The position numbers and the translations under genes were made by a program. A stretch of 64,000 bases of DNA from a virus. Under the pieces are notes generated by a model. The model was not told the DNA's origin. It ran no database searches and was given only the letters and a program-made list of their open reading frames with translations. Where the stretch lies: positions 1 through 64,000 of the IMG/VR virus record IMGVR_UViG_3300037882_000231, one strand, 5' to 3'. This document shows positions 5,171 through 12,793 of the stretch, in pieces (positions within the stretch are counted from its first letter, which is position 1; every line of letters begins with the position of its first letter).

Positions 5171-6961
5171 TCAGATAAGTCGCGCCTGGGCAACCCATTC
5201 TCTAACATCATCTGGCATCTTAGGTGGCGGAACCACAGTGTTCTCTGGATACTCCCTGACCTCTTGGTTAGCCTGCTTCCTGTAAGTGAATATCTCAATC
5301 TCACCGTTGGCTGACCTTACCGAATATTTGGCAGCGTTATAGATGGCTCCACACACCGCGTCAGCGAGGTCCTTAGACCCCTTCCTAGGGTGATCGACCT
5401 TGCTGTTCTTCATGATGCGAAGGGCAAGCATTTCACTCTTTAGGAGTTCATCGTCCGGTCCATCAACCCTACGTTCGTTCACACCGATCAAAAAGTCCAT
5501 GTAGTGGGGCAAGCCGACAGAAAGTAGTTCAGCCCTAAGGCCATATGATCGCAAGTCCTCAATGGTCTGCGTAGAGTTCCAACGGTCAAAGGTAACCAAC
5601 TTGATATTGAAACCAGCACGCCAGATATCAAGGATAAAATTGGTTACGTTCTCTAGATCTAGTGGCTGGTCACTCTTAGGCTTCCAGTGCTTTACTAGGT
5701 CAACGGTTATCTTGGGCTCCACGCCTCTGCGCTTACCCTCTACCGTGCCCCATCCTGAAACGTGAGCCAGGGCGACAGCACAGTTGTCGTGCTTTTGAGC
5801 GAGGTCAACGTGAATGAAATAGTCGATCCCCTCGATTGGCTCAAACTCAGACCTTAGACGACCATATTCATCCAGAGCATAATCATAGTTCCTGAAACAG
5901 AAATTGACATTCTCCTCAGACTTGAAGAAGGCATCAACAGCCTTCGGTGGCATACAGGCGAATCTGGCGAGCGTGTCAACGGGGTCGTCAAGGAATCCAG
6001 ATAGGTAGTCATTAATGCTCTTGGTTGGGTTGACCTCCCAAGCGGGTCGGCGCATGGCAAATACGTTGGGGAACTCATAGTGCTCGATGTGATCTTCGTC
6101 CCACTCAACGACAATTTCATTCTCTGGAATTCCATCAGGAAGGTCAGGGTCGATCTTTAGTGTCTCTGACCTCTGGATGACATCCTTTTCCTTGATGACC
6201 TTATCGTACCTGCGGGTAATAAAATCTCCCTGGTACCTTGGAAAGGATAGTTCCACTACCTTACCCACATCAGGGAAACGAGAAAGAACCGACTGCGAGT
6301 ACATCTGATACACCGCGTCGGCTGTCTTAGCATTCTCATTACCGCTGGCATTGTCCACAGCGAAACCGGCAATCTCGTCAAGGATGACCAGGATAACGTT
6401 ATATCCCTCCCACGCCTCACGCTCCGAGTGACCAGAGTGTACGGTGACCATCTTATCGAACTTGAATTCACCGGCCTTCTTTTCATACTTGCCATTGAAC
6501 CATGGGGCGCGTGTGATGGCGCGAGTAAAGCCCTTGAAGAAAACGTTGTTGGCCTGCTGTGCGTTGATAGCGATGTTAAGAATGTCAATGGCGTCACCAG
6601 GAGGCTTACCGAAATACTTGGCTGGCTCCTTAAGGCACAGCAACTTATGAACAAGGTACGCACAACCAATGGTGGAGGTAAAGTCCTTACCGGACCCCTT
6701 GCCAAGCATCATGATGATTTCCTTCTTGGTGTGTGACCAAATCTCCTCACCACGATCTTTTCCGTAGAGATTAATCAGGTCGCTCTTGCGATACACCTGA
6801 CTCATCAAGTCTACTAGGAGTTCCTGCTCCTTGGACAGCGTAATGCCATCCCTTCTGAACCCCATATATTCATCCTCGTAGAGAAACTCTTTGAGGTCTG
6901 CTGGACGCTCCTCAAATGGATCGTCGTCCAGGCTGCTTAGGGCCAGATCAAAAATGCTCAA
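5171..6961 (-). CDS. terL: Terminase large subunit
   Basis: 596 residues, normal for a siphovirus terminase. The ATPase half has a Walker A-like GKGSGKD at about 87-93 and Walker B VILDEIAG at about 189-196. The nuclease half has FIHVDLAQKHDN near 380-391 and a late acidic site DLADAVCG near 529. It packages DNA into the prohead through the portal and cuts the concatemer. It starts at TTG, overlapping the stop of the upstream small gene as TTGA. It is unusual in lying about 47 kb from the portal gene, next to replication genes. Confidence 0.93.
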   Translation of the reverse strand: MSIFDLALSSLDDDPFEERPADLKEFLYEDEYMGFRRDGITLSKEQELLVDLMSQVYRKSDLINLYGKDRGEEIWSHTKKEIIMMLGKGSGKDFTSTIGCAYLVHKLLCLKEPAKYFGKPPGDAIDILNIAINAQQANNVFFKGFTRAITRAPWFNGKYEKKAGEFKFDKMVTVHSGHSEREAWEGYNVILVILDEIAGFAVDNASGNENAKTADAVYQMYSQSVLSRFPDVGKVVELSFPRYQGDFITRRYDKVIKEKDVIQRSETLKIDPDLPDGIPENEIVVEWDEDHIEHYEFPNVFAMRRPAWEVNPTKSINDYLSGFLDDPVDTLARFACMPPKAVDAFFKSEENVNFCFRNYDYALDEYGRLRSEFEPIEGIDYFIHVDLAQKHDNCAVALAHVSGWGTVEGKRRGVEPKITVDLVKHWKPKSDQPLDLENVTNFILDIWRAGFNIKLVTFDRWNSTQTIEDLRSYGLRAELLSVGLPHYMDFLIGVNERRVDGPDDELLKSEMLALRIMKNSKVDHPRKGSKDLADAVCGAIYNAAKYSVRSANGEIEIFTYRKQANQEVREYPENTVVPPPKMPDDVREWVAQARLI

Positions 6962-7521
6962 ACGTGTCTCGCAGCGTCCATATCTTCCTGGCGGATAACC
7001 TTAATCGGTTCCGCAAAGCCAGCAACCTTATTCAACCTGCGCCTGACCTCTTCACGGCAAACATCACAATCTGCGGTAACCTCTTTGAGGATGGCGACAA
7101 TCTGCTCAGCCTTCTCCTCAGTCTCCGCTACCTGATTAGCCAGTTCTAGATTCTCTAGCACACCGGCATCCTTAAGCATCTTCACACGCTTTTCCTCAGT
7201 AGAGGCGGCAAGGGCTAGGGCAGAGATTTGATTTCTAATCTCACCAGCCTGCTCTGCCGTATCAGCAACGGACCATGCCGAGTCGATGATCTGTGCGTAG
7301 TGACCATCAGCAGAGTGTACGACCTCTGAGGCTCTGTCTGTGAGCGCCCTGGAATTAACAGCGTATGCTTTCCAGTGGTCGATGTATTCTTTTACCTGCG
7401 CGCGGGTCATGCCCTGCTGACGCATGATTTCCTTGATCGGAACCTCACGGAAGTACAAGGCCATAACCTTGTCCATCTTGTCCATGAATTCCGGCAGGGC
7501 TACCTCGCTTCCGCTAGCCAA
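6958..7521 (-). CDS. Probable terminase small subunit
   Basis: 187 residues. An HTH-like segment (VPIKEIMRQQGMTRAQVKEYIDH) lies near 25-50, then a long helical, coiled-coil-like region with many Glu, and a basic C-terminus with a CDVC pair. HTH plus coiled coil directly upstream of and coupled to the large terminase is the usual small-subunit picture (recognises packaging DNA). TTG at 7521 follows AAAGGTGGTTCGCC and overlaps the upstream stop; the longer ATG reading would run far into the upstream gene. Assigned mainly from position, so not certain. Confidence 0.65.
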   Translation of the reverse strand: MASGSEVALPEFMDKMDKVMALYFREVPIKEIMRQQGMTRAQVKEYIDHWKAYAVNSRALTDRASEVVHSADGHYAQIIDSAWSVADTAEQAGEIRNQISALALAASTEEKRVKMLKDAGVLENLELANQVAETEEKAEQIVAILKEVTADCDVCREEVRRRLNKVAGFAEPIKVIRQEDMDAARHV

Positions 7522-7825
7522 GGCGAACCACCTTTGTTTTCTTAGCCCTGGAACGCTTAGGCCTGACAACACCCTTGAGTTCGTCAATGTAGAAGGCCCT
7601 GAACTGGTGGCTCTTATCGTCCACGCAATTGATCCACGTTACGTCCTTTTGAGCATTGTGCGCCCAACCCCTGAACGAAAAGACGCCACGCCTATTCTTG
7701 AAACGGATCTTGTCACCAGGCTTGATAACGTCACCCTCAAAGGTGAGTTCAAAGTAGGAGTGGATCTGATCATTCCAAGGGTAGGGCTCGCCGGTAACCG
7801 TAGCGTCACGCCTATTCATCTTCAT
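7514..7825 (-). CDS. Small beta-rich protein, unknown function
   Basis: 103 residues, beta-rich with a basic tail (RPKRSRAKKTKVVRLG) that suggests nucleic-acid contact. The body (PGDKIRFKNRRGVFSFRGW) resembles a small barrel. ATGA overlap with the upstream zinc-ribbon gene. Its place just ahead of the terminase genes fits a packaging or DNA-binding role, but this is inference. Confidence 0.65.
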   Translation of the reverse strand: MKMNRRDATVTGEPYPWNDQIHSYFELTFEGDVIKPGDKIRFKNRRGVFSFRGWAHNAQKDVTWINCVDDKSHQFRAFYIDELKGVVRPKRSRAKKTKVVRLG

Positions 7826-7998
7826 CGAGAGTTGCCACCATTCCTAGTAGGGCTCCATACCGACTTAGGGTAGTCGATCTGGCGCTGCTTAATTCCTTCT
7901 TCGCACTCACAGACAATACCGTTGTCTCGGTCGGCAACAGAAACCATTTCTTCTGTCACCTTGCCGCAAGTGTCGCATTTAAACGTATAAAGAGGCAT
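7822..7998 (-). CDS. FmdB-like zinc-ribbon protein
   Basis: 58 residues. It opens MPLYTFKCDTCGKVTEEMVS and has a later CEC pair, the pattern of FmdB-type putative regulatory zinc ribbons (Met-Pro-x-Tyr ... CxxC). The start at 7998 is preferred over 8025 because it gives the canonical N-terminus and because the earlier ATG lies on top of the -10 box at 8024-8029. Function unknown. Confidence 0.75.
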   Translation of the reverse strand: MPLYTFKCDTCGKVTEEMVSVADRDNGIVCECEEGIKQRQIDYPKSVWSPTRNGGNSR

Positions 7999-8003
7999 TC
8001 GTG

Positions 8004-8552
8004 TCACATCTTCCTTTTCATCCATTGTACCAGATGGTCAACCCTTTTGTCAACTGGCTCATTCTGTACCACAAAAGGCTTGATGTTAAACTTTGTAATG
8101 AACATCATAACATACTTGGCGATATCTTTTTGGTACTGCGGATCGGTAGGGCGAACCCCATCGTCCTCAGGGAGCCAGTAGGTGGGGAAGTAGATGAGTA
8201 GATCATAGGTTTTCATAACGTCAGCGATAGCGTCCTCAGCCACCCTGAGTTCCGCCGAATACTTGCCATCAAATACGTTACGGTTGAGGTAATAGGTGTA
8301 CGCTAGGGCGTCCAGCGGTGTACGCTCAGCCAGCATATTCAGGTCAGAGTTTCGTACCTCGCGGCCCATCATGGACAGCATAATTGCTGCCTGACTCTGG
8401 AAGGTAGCCTCTGTATTAATGGGAAGCCTATTGGCTAACTTGCGAGACTGTGAGCCTAGAAAAGCATAGTCATCAAAGAACGGGTCCTTGCCTGCCGCAT
8501 GAAAGAACGAGGTCTTGCCTGTTCCGTGGGCCCCCGACAATCCAATTTTCAC
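8004..8552 (-). CDS. P-loop NTPase / kinase-like protein (AAA_28 type)
   Basis: 182 residues. Walker A GAHGTGKTS at 7-15, an ERTPLDALAY segment near 76-85 and a YDLLIYFP strand near 116-123 fit the NadR/Ttd14-like family of P-loop ATPases or small-molecule kinases found in phages. The substrate cannot be told. GTG start overlaps the stop of the upstream HTH gene (GTGA). A promoter lies in its 3' end. Confidence 0.75.
   Translation of the reverse strand: MKIGLSGAHGTGKTSFFHAAGKDPFFDDYAFLGSQSRKLANRLPINTEATFQSQAAIMLSMMGREVRNSDLNMLAERTPLDALAYTYYLNRNVFDGKYSAELRVAEDAIADVMKTYDLLIYFPTYWLPEDDGVRPTDPQYQKDIAKYVMMFITKFNIKPFVVQNEPVDKRVDHLVQWMKRKM
8024..8053 (-). promoter_or_regulatory. Promoter for the zinc-ribbon and terminase genes
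   Basis: TTGACA (8048-8053), 18-nt spacer ending TGG, TACAAT (8024-8029), located in the last codons of the NTPase gene. It would start the transcript for 7998-5171. Confidence 0.7.
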
Positions 8553-8692
8553 TTCATCAATCCAAACTGTTGTAGGTATCTTCTAATGGTCATTTCAGAC
8601 ACACCCTGTTCCTGGGCGATCTGCTTAGGCTTCTTCTTTTTCACAATGAACTGTCTGCTCAGCCACACCTTCGACTGGTACAGTTTACTCAT
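8549..8692 (-). CDS. Tiny helix-turn-helix protein
   Basis: 47 residues, very basic N-terminal half (KKKKPKQ) followed by a clear HTH (KQIAQEQGVSEMTIRRYLQQFG). Such miniature HTH proteins bind DNA as regulators or recombination accessory factors. It overlaps the RuvC-like gene by 8 nt at its start and the NTPase gene by 4 nt at its end. Confidence 0.75.
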   Translation of the reverse strand: MSKLYQSKVWLSRQFIVKKKKPKQIAQEQGVSEMTIRRYLQQFGLMK

Positions 8693-9236
8693 TGTAGTTG
8701 TCCGTTACATAGCGAGCAAGGCCGAACGAGTCGGCTACGTTGTCAGAATCAAGTGCGATGCCGTACTCCCTCTTCACCCAATCAATAGTGTACTGCTTGC
8801 GCCTGCGGTAGACTTCCTGCTTATACCAAGTCTTAGCCCTGCCTGGATTTGCCACTTGTAGAGCAGCCTTCTCCTTAGCGGTCCACAACTTATTTCCAAT
8901 TGGAGCCTGCCACCTCAGCGGTTCAATTGCGTATACCCTAGAGTTGTTAGTCATTAACTCACCAAGTACCGCCCCGTAAACGTAGGCAAGGGAAATGGAT
9001 GCCTTCATGTTATTGACATAGATAGCAGACTCAATAGCCACAACGTCAGCCTTAAGTCCCAGCGAAGCCATCTTAGCCTTCGCGTCGTGAATCCTCTCAA
9101 AGGCGGTAGCACCACGAAGTTCAACCTCACCCCAATGGGTAGGCTTACCCTTCTTCATCTGACAAAAGGCGATTGACTTGGTGCTGCAATCTAATCCAAC
9201 AACTGAATCGCCAATGCGCCTATAACTACTTACCAT
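8685..9236 (-). CDS. RuvC-like Holliday junction resolvase
   Basis: 183 residues. The RNase H-like pattern is visible: VVGLD16CSTKSIAF at the first strand, VVAIE69S at the fourth, and the C-terminal acidic pair D165/D169 in ALDSDNVADSFGLA. RuvC-like phage enzymes cut branched DNA in recombination and before packaging. ATG at 9236 follows GGAGATAGCAAAGA and overlaps the upstream gene by 11 nt. Confidence 0.82.
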   Translation of the reverse strand: MVSSYRRIGDSVVGLDCSTKSIAFCQMKKGKPTHWGEVELRGATAFERIHDAKAKMASLGLKADVVAIESAIYVNNMKASISLAYVYGAVLGELMTNNSRVYAIEPLRWQAPIGNKLWTAKEKAALQVANPGRAKTWYKQEVYRRRKQYTIDWVKREYGIALDSDNVADSFGLARYVTDNYNE

Positions 9237-9507
9237 TCTTTGCTATCTCCAATGCCCTTTTCTTTTGTTCATCCTTGGGTCGCTGTTCACACGCCCCGCA
9301 AATCTTGCCGTCATTGTACGAACTTAACTTAGTTCCACAAGACTTACAGACTCGCTTTTTTCCCTTCCTACGTTCACGCTTCTCAGCCCAGGCATCCTTT
9401 GCCCTGGCGTTCATTTCAAACTTGCAGCACTCAGGCGTGTGATACTTCTGATTGCGCCTACTCGGTTCAAACTCTTCTTCGCAATCTCGATAGGCGCAGA
9501 CTTTCAT
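9226..9507 (-). CDS. Double zinc-finger, basic protein
   Basis: 93 residues with two Cys clusters. The first (C-x4-C ... H-x3-CC, about 4-28) resembles a treble-clef or MYM-type finger, the second is VCKSCG ... KICGACE (about 53-74). The linker is very basic (KRERRKGKKR). Probably DNA- or RNA-binding. It abuts the Cas4-like gene (TAAATG) and runs into the resolvase gene. Confidence 0.7.
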   Translation of the reverse strand: MKVCAYRDCEEEFEPSRRNQKYHTPECCKFEMNARAKDAWAEKRERRKGKKRVCKSCGTKLSSYNDGKICGACEQRPKDEQKKRALEIAKNGK

Positions 9508-10293
9508 TTAGTACCCGACACTCCTAGCCATGACAATCTTATTTGTCGTTGGCTGGTTGTCAGACCAGCAATGCTTTTGTACGGAACAGAAATTGCAGGG
9601 GAACTTGCCCTCTACCGCTTCTGCGGGGCGCTCAGGGAACTCGCCGTTGTCATAGGACGCCTTGACTCGCCTCATCCACATAAACAACTTCTCAATATAG
9701 TCTTTGTGGTAGTCGTTCATAACGATGGAGAATGCGTGGGTATCAAGGGTGGTTCTATCAACGTAGAGGAGGACTCCCTGTGTGGCGTCCAGCATCTTCA
9801 TATACATGAGGGTCTGAATAACGTGAGAGGAGTCGGCCTTGTTCAATTCCTTTGCCGGTCCAAACTTGCTGCTATCAACATTCTTCAACTCGACAGGGAT
9901 ATTATTCTCCTTGTCGTAGATATCGACATACCCAAAGATGGGCGGGTCGTTATTGACCAGTTTCTTTTCAAACTCCCACTTGCCAGCCTTCTCATCAGTA
10001 ATGGTTGACAGGATCAATTTCTCAATAGTATCGTGAGCCGCAGTACCAAGGATGCGCTTTAGTTGTGACTTGTGGTCCCCGTTGTCAGTGTGCTCAATAT
10101 CACCGCCAAAGGCATAATGCCAGAAGCGAGGACACTGGCCAGCCCCGAAGCCCAACTTGGATGGAGAAAAATTCTTCTTAGCCTTAGGGGTAGACTTCTT
10201 TGGAAACTCCAACTTGAGGCCCTCTCGTAAGGCTTTCTCGTATATCTCAGGATTAACAGTCTCTCCTGGCGTAACAATCCTTGTCCTCTTCAC
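9508..10293 (-). CDS. Cas4/RecB-like PD-(D/E)XK exonuclease
   Basis: 261 residues. A single Cys near 53 (CPRFWHY) and C-terminal cysteines in a CNFCSVQKHC cluster near 233-242 form the usual iron-sulfur quartet of Cas4/AddB-type nucleases. Between them lie GTAAHDTIEKL, the GYVDIYD strand and the catalytic VELKN (Glu-x-Lys near 134), then QTLMYMKM. It probably resects DNA ends for recombination-dependent replication. GTG start overlaps the upstream gene (GTGA). No CRISPR array is present, so a CRISPR role is not suggested. Confidence 0.85.
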   Translation of the reverse strand: MKRTRIVTPGETVNPEIYEKALREGLKLEFPKKSTPKAKKNFSPSKLGFGAGQCPRFWHYAFGGDIEHTDNGDHKSQLKRILGTAAHDTIEKLILSTITDEKAGKWEFEKKLVNNDPPIFGYVDIYDKENNIPVELKNVDSSKFGPAKELNKADSSHVIQTLMYMKMLDATQGVLLYVDRTTLDTHAFSIVMNDYHKDYIEKLFMWMRRVKASYDNGEFPERPAEAVEGKFPCNFCSVQKHCWSDNQPTTNKIVMARSVGY

Positions 10294-10628
10294 AGTCCAT
10301 TTGTCCTTAATGTATACTTCAATGCCGCCACAATGTTGTCCATGTTGGCCGACATTGTAAAGTAAATGTTCTTCTTGATGTTCGACTCCGTTCCTACCTT
10401 GCCCTTGTCAATGTTGGTGTAGTAGTTAGCCTTGGTGCTGAAATAGGCTCCGTAGGCCTGCAACTGAATGATCAGAGGTACCGCCTTTGCTGGCGGAATG
10501 TCAGGCTTCATGGTGAGCATTACAACGTACCCAAGGGCTTTGTCCAAGGTTTCATCTTGAACGATGCCTGAGATATGATTAAACTCAGATACCTCAGAGA
10601 CGTATTCCAAAATGGACTTATCAGACAT
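10290..10628 (-). CDS. Unknown protein coupled to the Cas4-like nuclease
   Basis: 112 residues, mainly helical with a central LIIQLQAYGAYFSTKANYYT stretch. No family recognised. Its position, 1 base after the putative nuclease gene at 10630 and 4 nt overlapping the Cas4-like gene, suggests a partner in end processing. ATG follows AAGGTATGGTAGAATAGA. Confidence 0.65.
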   Translation of the reverse strand: MSDKSILEYVSEVSEFNHISGIVQDETLDKALGYVVMLTMKPDIPPAKAVPLIIQLQAYGAYFSTKANYYTNIDKGKVGTESNIKKNIYFTMSANMDNIVAALKYTLRTNGL

Positions 10629-10629
10629 T

Positions 10630-10938
10630 CTATTCTACCATACCTTTCTCGATCTCGCGGAGGCGCTCAAACTCTGACCAGGAGATAACTGCCAGCCTCA
10701 GGAAATTGCTCTCCTCACCGATCACCAACTTGATGACAGGCTCTAATTCTTTACCAGACCTGATTGCGTCAGTGCAAATCTTAGTCCAGATCGCTCTGTT
10801 AATGGCGAATGACTTGCCATATTCCTTATAGTCTACAAGGTAATTGTCGTCAATGGCGTCGCCCTTTTGGATCTTCCCCCGGCCAGAATTCTTCTGAGCC
10901 TTCGCTCCATCCCTGGCGACCTCTCTACGTTCACTCAC
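10630..10938 (-). CDS. Putative Hjc-like PD-(D/E)XK nuclease or related DNA-binding protein
   Basis: 102 residues from GTG 10938 (an ATG at 10965 is the alternative). The order KGDAIDDNYLVDYKEYGKSFAI, then a WTKICTDAIRSGKEL helix, a hydrophobic strand and LAVISWSEFERL resembles the fold order of archaeal-type Holliday junction resolvases, where an Asp/Glu-x-Lys core (here D-Y-K) is followed by a Lys-Ser-Phe strand. The match is short, so the call is tentative. It lies among recombination genes between RecA and the Cas4-like gene. Confidence 0.5.
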   Translation of the reverse strand: MSERREVARDGAKAQKNSGRGKIQKGDAIDDNYLVDYKEYGKSFAINRAIWTKICTDAIRSGKELEPVIKLVIGEESNFLRLAVISWSEFERLREIEKGMVE

Positions 10939-11128
10939 GACGACCGAAGCCAACCTTGCTCTCATGTCCGTAGTCACAGATCCACCAGAACTCGTCATTC
11001 ATAAACAAAACCCTGTCCGTAGGATCACCACAGACGACACACTCAAATGAGCCGGTAGCAATCATGTTCTCTGTGATCGTCATTTCCCTATCGTCGTAGG
11101 GTACGACCATTCCAGGCTCTAACTTCAT
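10931..11128 (-). CDS. Small zinc-ribbon protein
   Basis: 65 residues with CVVCGDP near 30-36 and a later single Cys plus His (WWICDYGHES). The four ligands could form a CCCH-type zinc ribbon. The ATG at 11128 overlaps the upstream stop (ATGA). Function unknown; expressed with recA. Confidence 0.65.
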   Translation of the reverse strand: MKLEPGMVVPYDDREMTITENMIATGSFECVVCGDPTDRVLFMNDEFWWICDYGHESKVGFGRRE

Positions 11129-11265
11129 GGCTGCATCAACTCCCACTCATGCGTCTTGCGACTCTTGACCTTAAACATTCCACAGTCACAAGCCATCACC
11201 TTCTCAAACTGAATGGTGAATGTCGAGACAATGTTGAAGTCGTAGAATTCATGCTCATGCTCCAT
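11125..11265 (-). CDS. Tiny Cys-pair protein downstream of recA
   Basis: 46 residues, starting MEHEHEFYDFN with ACDCGMF in the middle. AAGGAGG lies 9 nt upstream of this ATG, which selects it over a longer reading. It overlaps the end of recA by 11 nt. Function unknown. Confidence 0.65.
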   Translation of the reverse strand: MEHEHEFYDFNIVSTFTIQFEKVMACDCGMFKVKSRKTHEWELMQP

Positions 11266-12259
11266 AGGTAAGTACCTCCTTTTCAAGTAGATCGAGGTCC
11301 TCGGGGAGTGACTTGAAATGCTGCACAATCTTGTCACGGCCCTGCCACTTCAATTCTCCGTAGTTGTACCATGCCCCACCCTTCTTAATAATGCCGAAGC
11401 GCGTAGCCTCGTCAACAATATCGGCAGCGCGATCAATTCCTACGTCAGGACCATCGAAGTAGAAATCGTACTGGCCCTGCTGGAATGGCTTGCCGGTCTT
11501 ATTGTTCTCAATGATCCACGTTACCTCACGGCCCACAGGCTCAGACGTAACGTAGTCACCAACCTGTACCTCGCCAGACTTAGCGTTCTTCATCGACTCG
11601 CTTGACCAAAACTTGATCACGGTCGTTGAAAAGAACTTCGGAGCGAAACCTCCTGTCGCCTCCTGAGATACGAACATGGAACCCAACTTATTACGAACCT
11701 GAGAAATCAGGATGAGCAGCGTGTTATCGTTTGACTGATTCCACAACTTGACGGCCTCTGCGAGGTCGCGTGCGTTGGAGCCGATCTGCCTGGTACCTTC
11801 CATTCCCTTGAGGTCTAGGCTGTCCTTTTCGAAATAGGACATAGGAACCATTGAGGTGATCGAATCAATTACGATTACGTCAATGCCTGCCTTCATGAAT
11901 TCAATGGTGTCGTTGACAATTCTCACTGAGTCAGACACTTGGATGACACGCAGTTCCTCTACGTTAACCCCTAGGCGCTCAGCCCAAACCGGATCGAATG
12001 TCTTTTCAGCATCAACCCATAGACAAGACTTGCCCTGCCTCTGAGCCTCTGCTACCATTTGTAGCGCGATGGACGACTTACCACATGACTTGTTTCCATA
12101 GAACATTACCTGGCGACCAAATGCTAGTCCACCGCCTAGAGCCTTGTTGAGAGAAACTGATGGAGTCTTTAGGAACTCGATCTTCACATCAGACGCTGCG
12201 ATAGCACGCTCTCTCGTTTTCTTATCTAACTTTGCTAGAACGTCCTCAATTGCGTTCAC
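11255..12259 (-). CDS. recA: RecA recombinase
   Basis: 334 residues, near the usual bacterial RecA length. Walker A GNKSCGKSS at 55-63, the Glu-containing WVDAEKTFD segment at 82-88, Walker B VIVID at 128-132, LILISQVRNK (loop L1 entry) and the EATGGFAPKFFS L2-like region are present. The unusual Cys in Walker A replaces the common Gly/Ser. It forms filaments on ssDNA and drives strand exchange and recombination-dependent replication. GTG start after AGAGGATAGACC; overlaps the small upstream gene by 14 nt. Confidence 0.93.
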   Translation of the reverse strand: MNAIEDVLAKLDKKTRERAIAASDVKIEFLKTPSVSLNKALGGGLAFGRQVMFYGNKSCGKSSIALQMVAEAQRQGKSCLWVDAEKTFDPVWAERLGVNVEELRVIQVSDSVRIVNDTIEFMKAGIDVIVIDSITSMVPMSYFEKDSLDLKGMEGTRQIGSNARDLAEAVKLWNQSNDNTLLILISQVRNKLGSMFVSQEATGGFAPKFFSTTVIKFWSSESMKNAKSGEVQVGDYVTSEPVGREVTWIIENNKTGKPFQQGQYDFYFDGPDVGIDRAADIVDEATRFGIIKKGGAWYNYGELKWQGRDKIVQHFKSLPEDLDLLEKEVLTYGA

Positions 12260-12425
12260 GGTCTATCCTCTCCAAACTGAATTCTAATTCCTTCACTACT
12301 TCCTGAACGTGCTTCTCTCGCATCTTCCCTAGTCGTTGCACAATAGATCTGATAACTTCTAGGTCCTCTGATCTTATGACCATGAGGAACTCGTCTCTTG
12401 ATCCTTTTACGAGATAGCCGATCAT
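12246..12425 (-). CDS. Small helical protein between mazG-like gene and recA
   Basis: 59 residues: MIGYLVKGSRDEFLMVIRSE followed by a long charged helix. No family recognised. ATGA overlap with the MazG-like gene and 14-nt overlap with recA show tight coupling; its 3' end carries the recA ribosome site. Confidence 0.65.
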   Translation of the reverse strand: MIGYLVKGSRDEFLMVIRSEDLEVIRSIVQRLGKMREKHVQEVVKELEFSLERIDRERN

Positions 12426-12793
12426 CCCAGTACACCGTGCATCCTTACACGCTTCTCGTTAACGCCAGTCTTTAGTTCAATCGCTTCCTCTAGCGGCCTA
12501 AGGATAAGCCCCCTATCGAATAGCCCCTGGTAAAGATCGGCCATGCGGATGAAGATGTCTGCGAACTCTGCCTCAATCTCATCAGAGCCCTTTTCCTTTC
12601 TGATGGCCTCCATGACCTCAGACACCTCGGACGACAGCATCATCAACTGCTTACCATAGAAGATAAACGCTAGTTCCTTGTACTCGGGAACGGTTAGTTC
12701 CTTATTTCTTAACATTCCATCTAGTTCCAGCAGGAAGTCCCAAAATCCCTTCTCAACTGCCGTCTCATGGATACCCTCAATTAGTTCCTTCAT
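12422..12793 (-). CDS. MazG-like nucleotide pyrophosphohydrolase
   Basis: 123 residues, all helical. The metal-binding pattern Glu-x2-Glu ... Glu-x2-Asp is seen in LSSEVSEVMEAIRK and EAEFADIFIRMADL. MazG-type enzymes hydrolyse (d)NTPs or alarmones to monophosphates and may clean the dNTP pool or lower ppGpp during infection. The ATG at 12793 with AAGGAG eight bases upstream is the likely start. It overlaps the DNA polymerase gene by 17 nt. Confidence 0.78.
   Translation of the reverse strand: MKELIEGIHETAVEKGFWDFLLELDGMLRNKELTVPEYKELAFIFYGKQLMMLSSEVSEVMEAIRKEKGSDEIEAEFADIFIRMADLYQGLFDRGLILRPLEEAIELKTGVNEKRVRMHGVLG

Noticed and set aside
9508-10293. Cas4-like gene as sign of a CRISPR system
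   Set aside because: No repeats with regular spacers and no other cas gene were seen; phage Cas4-like nucleases act in recombination.
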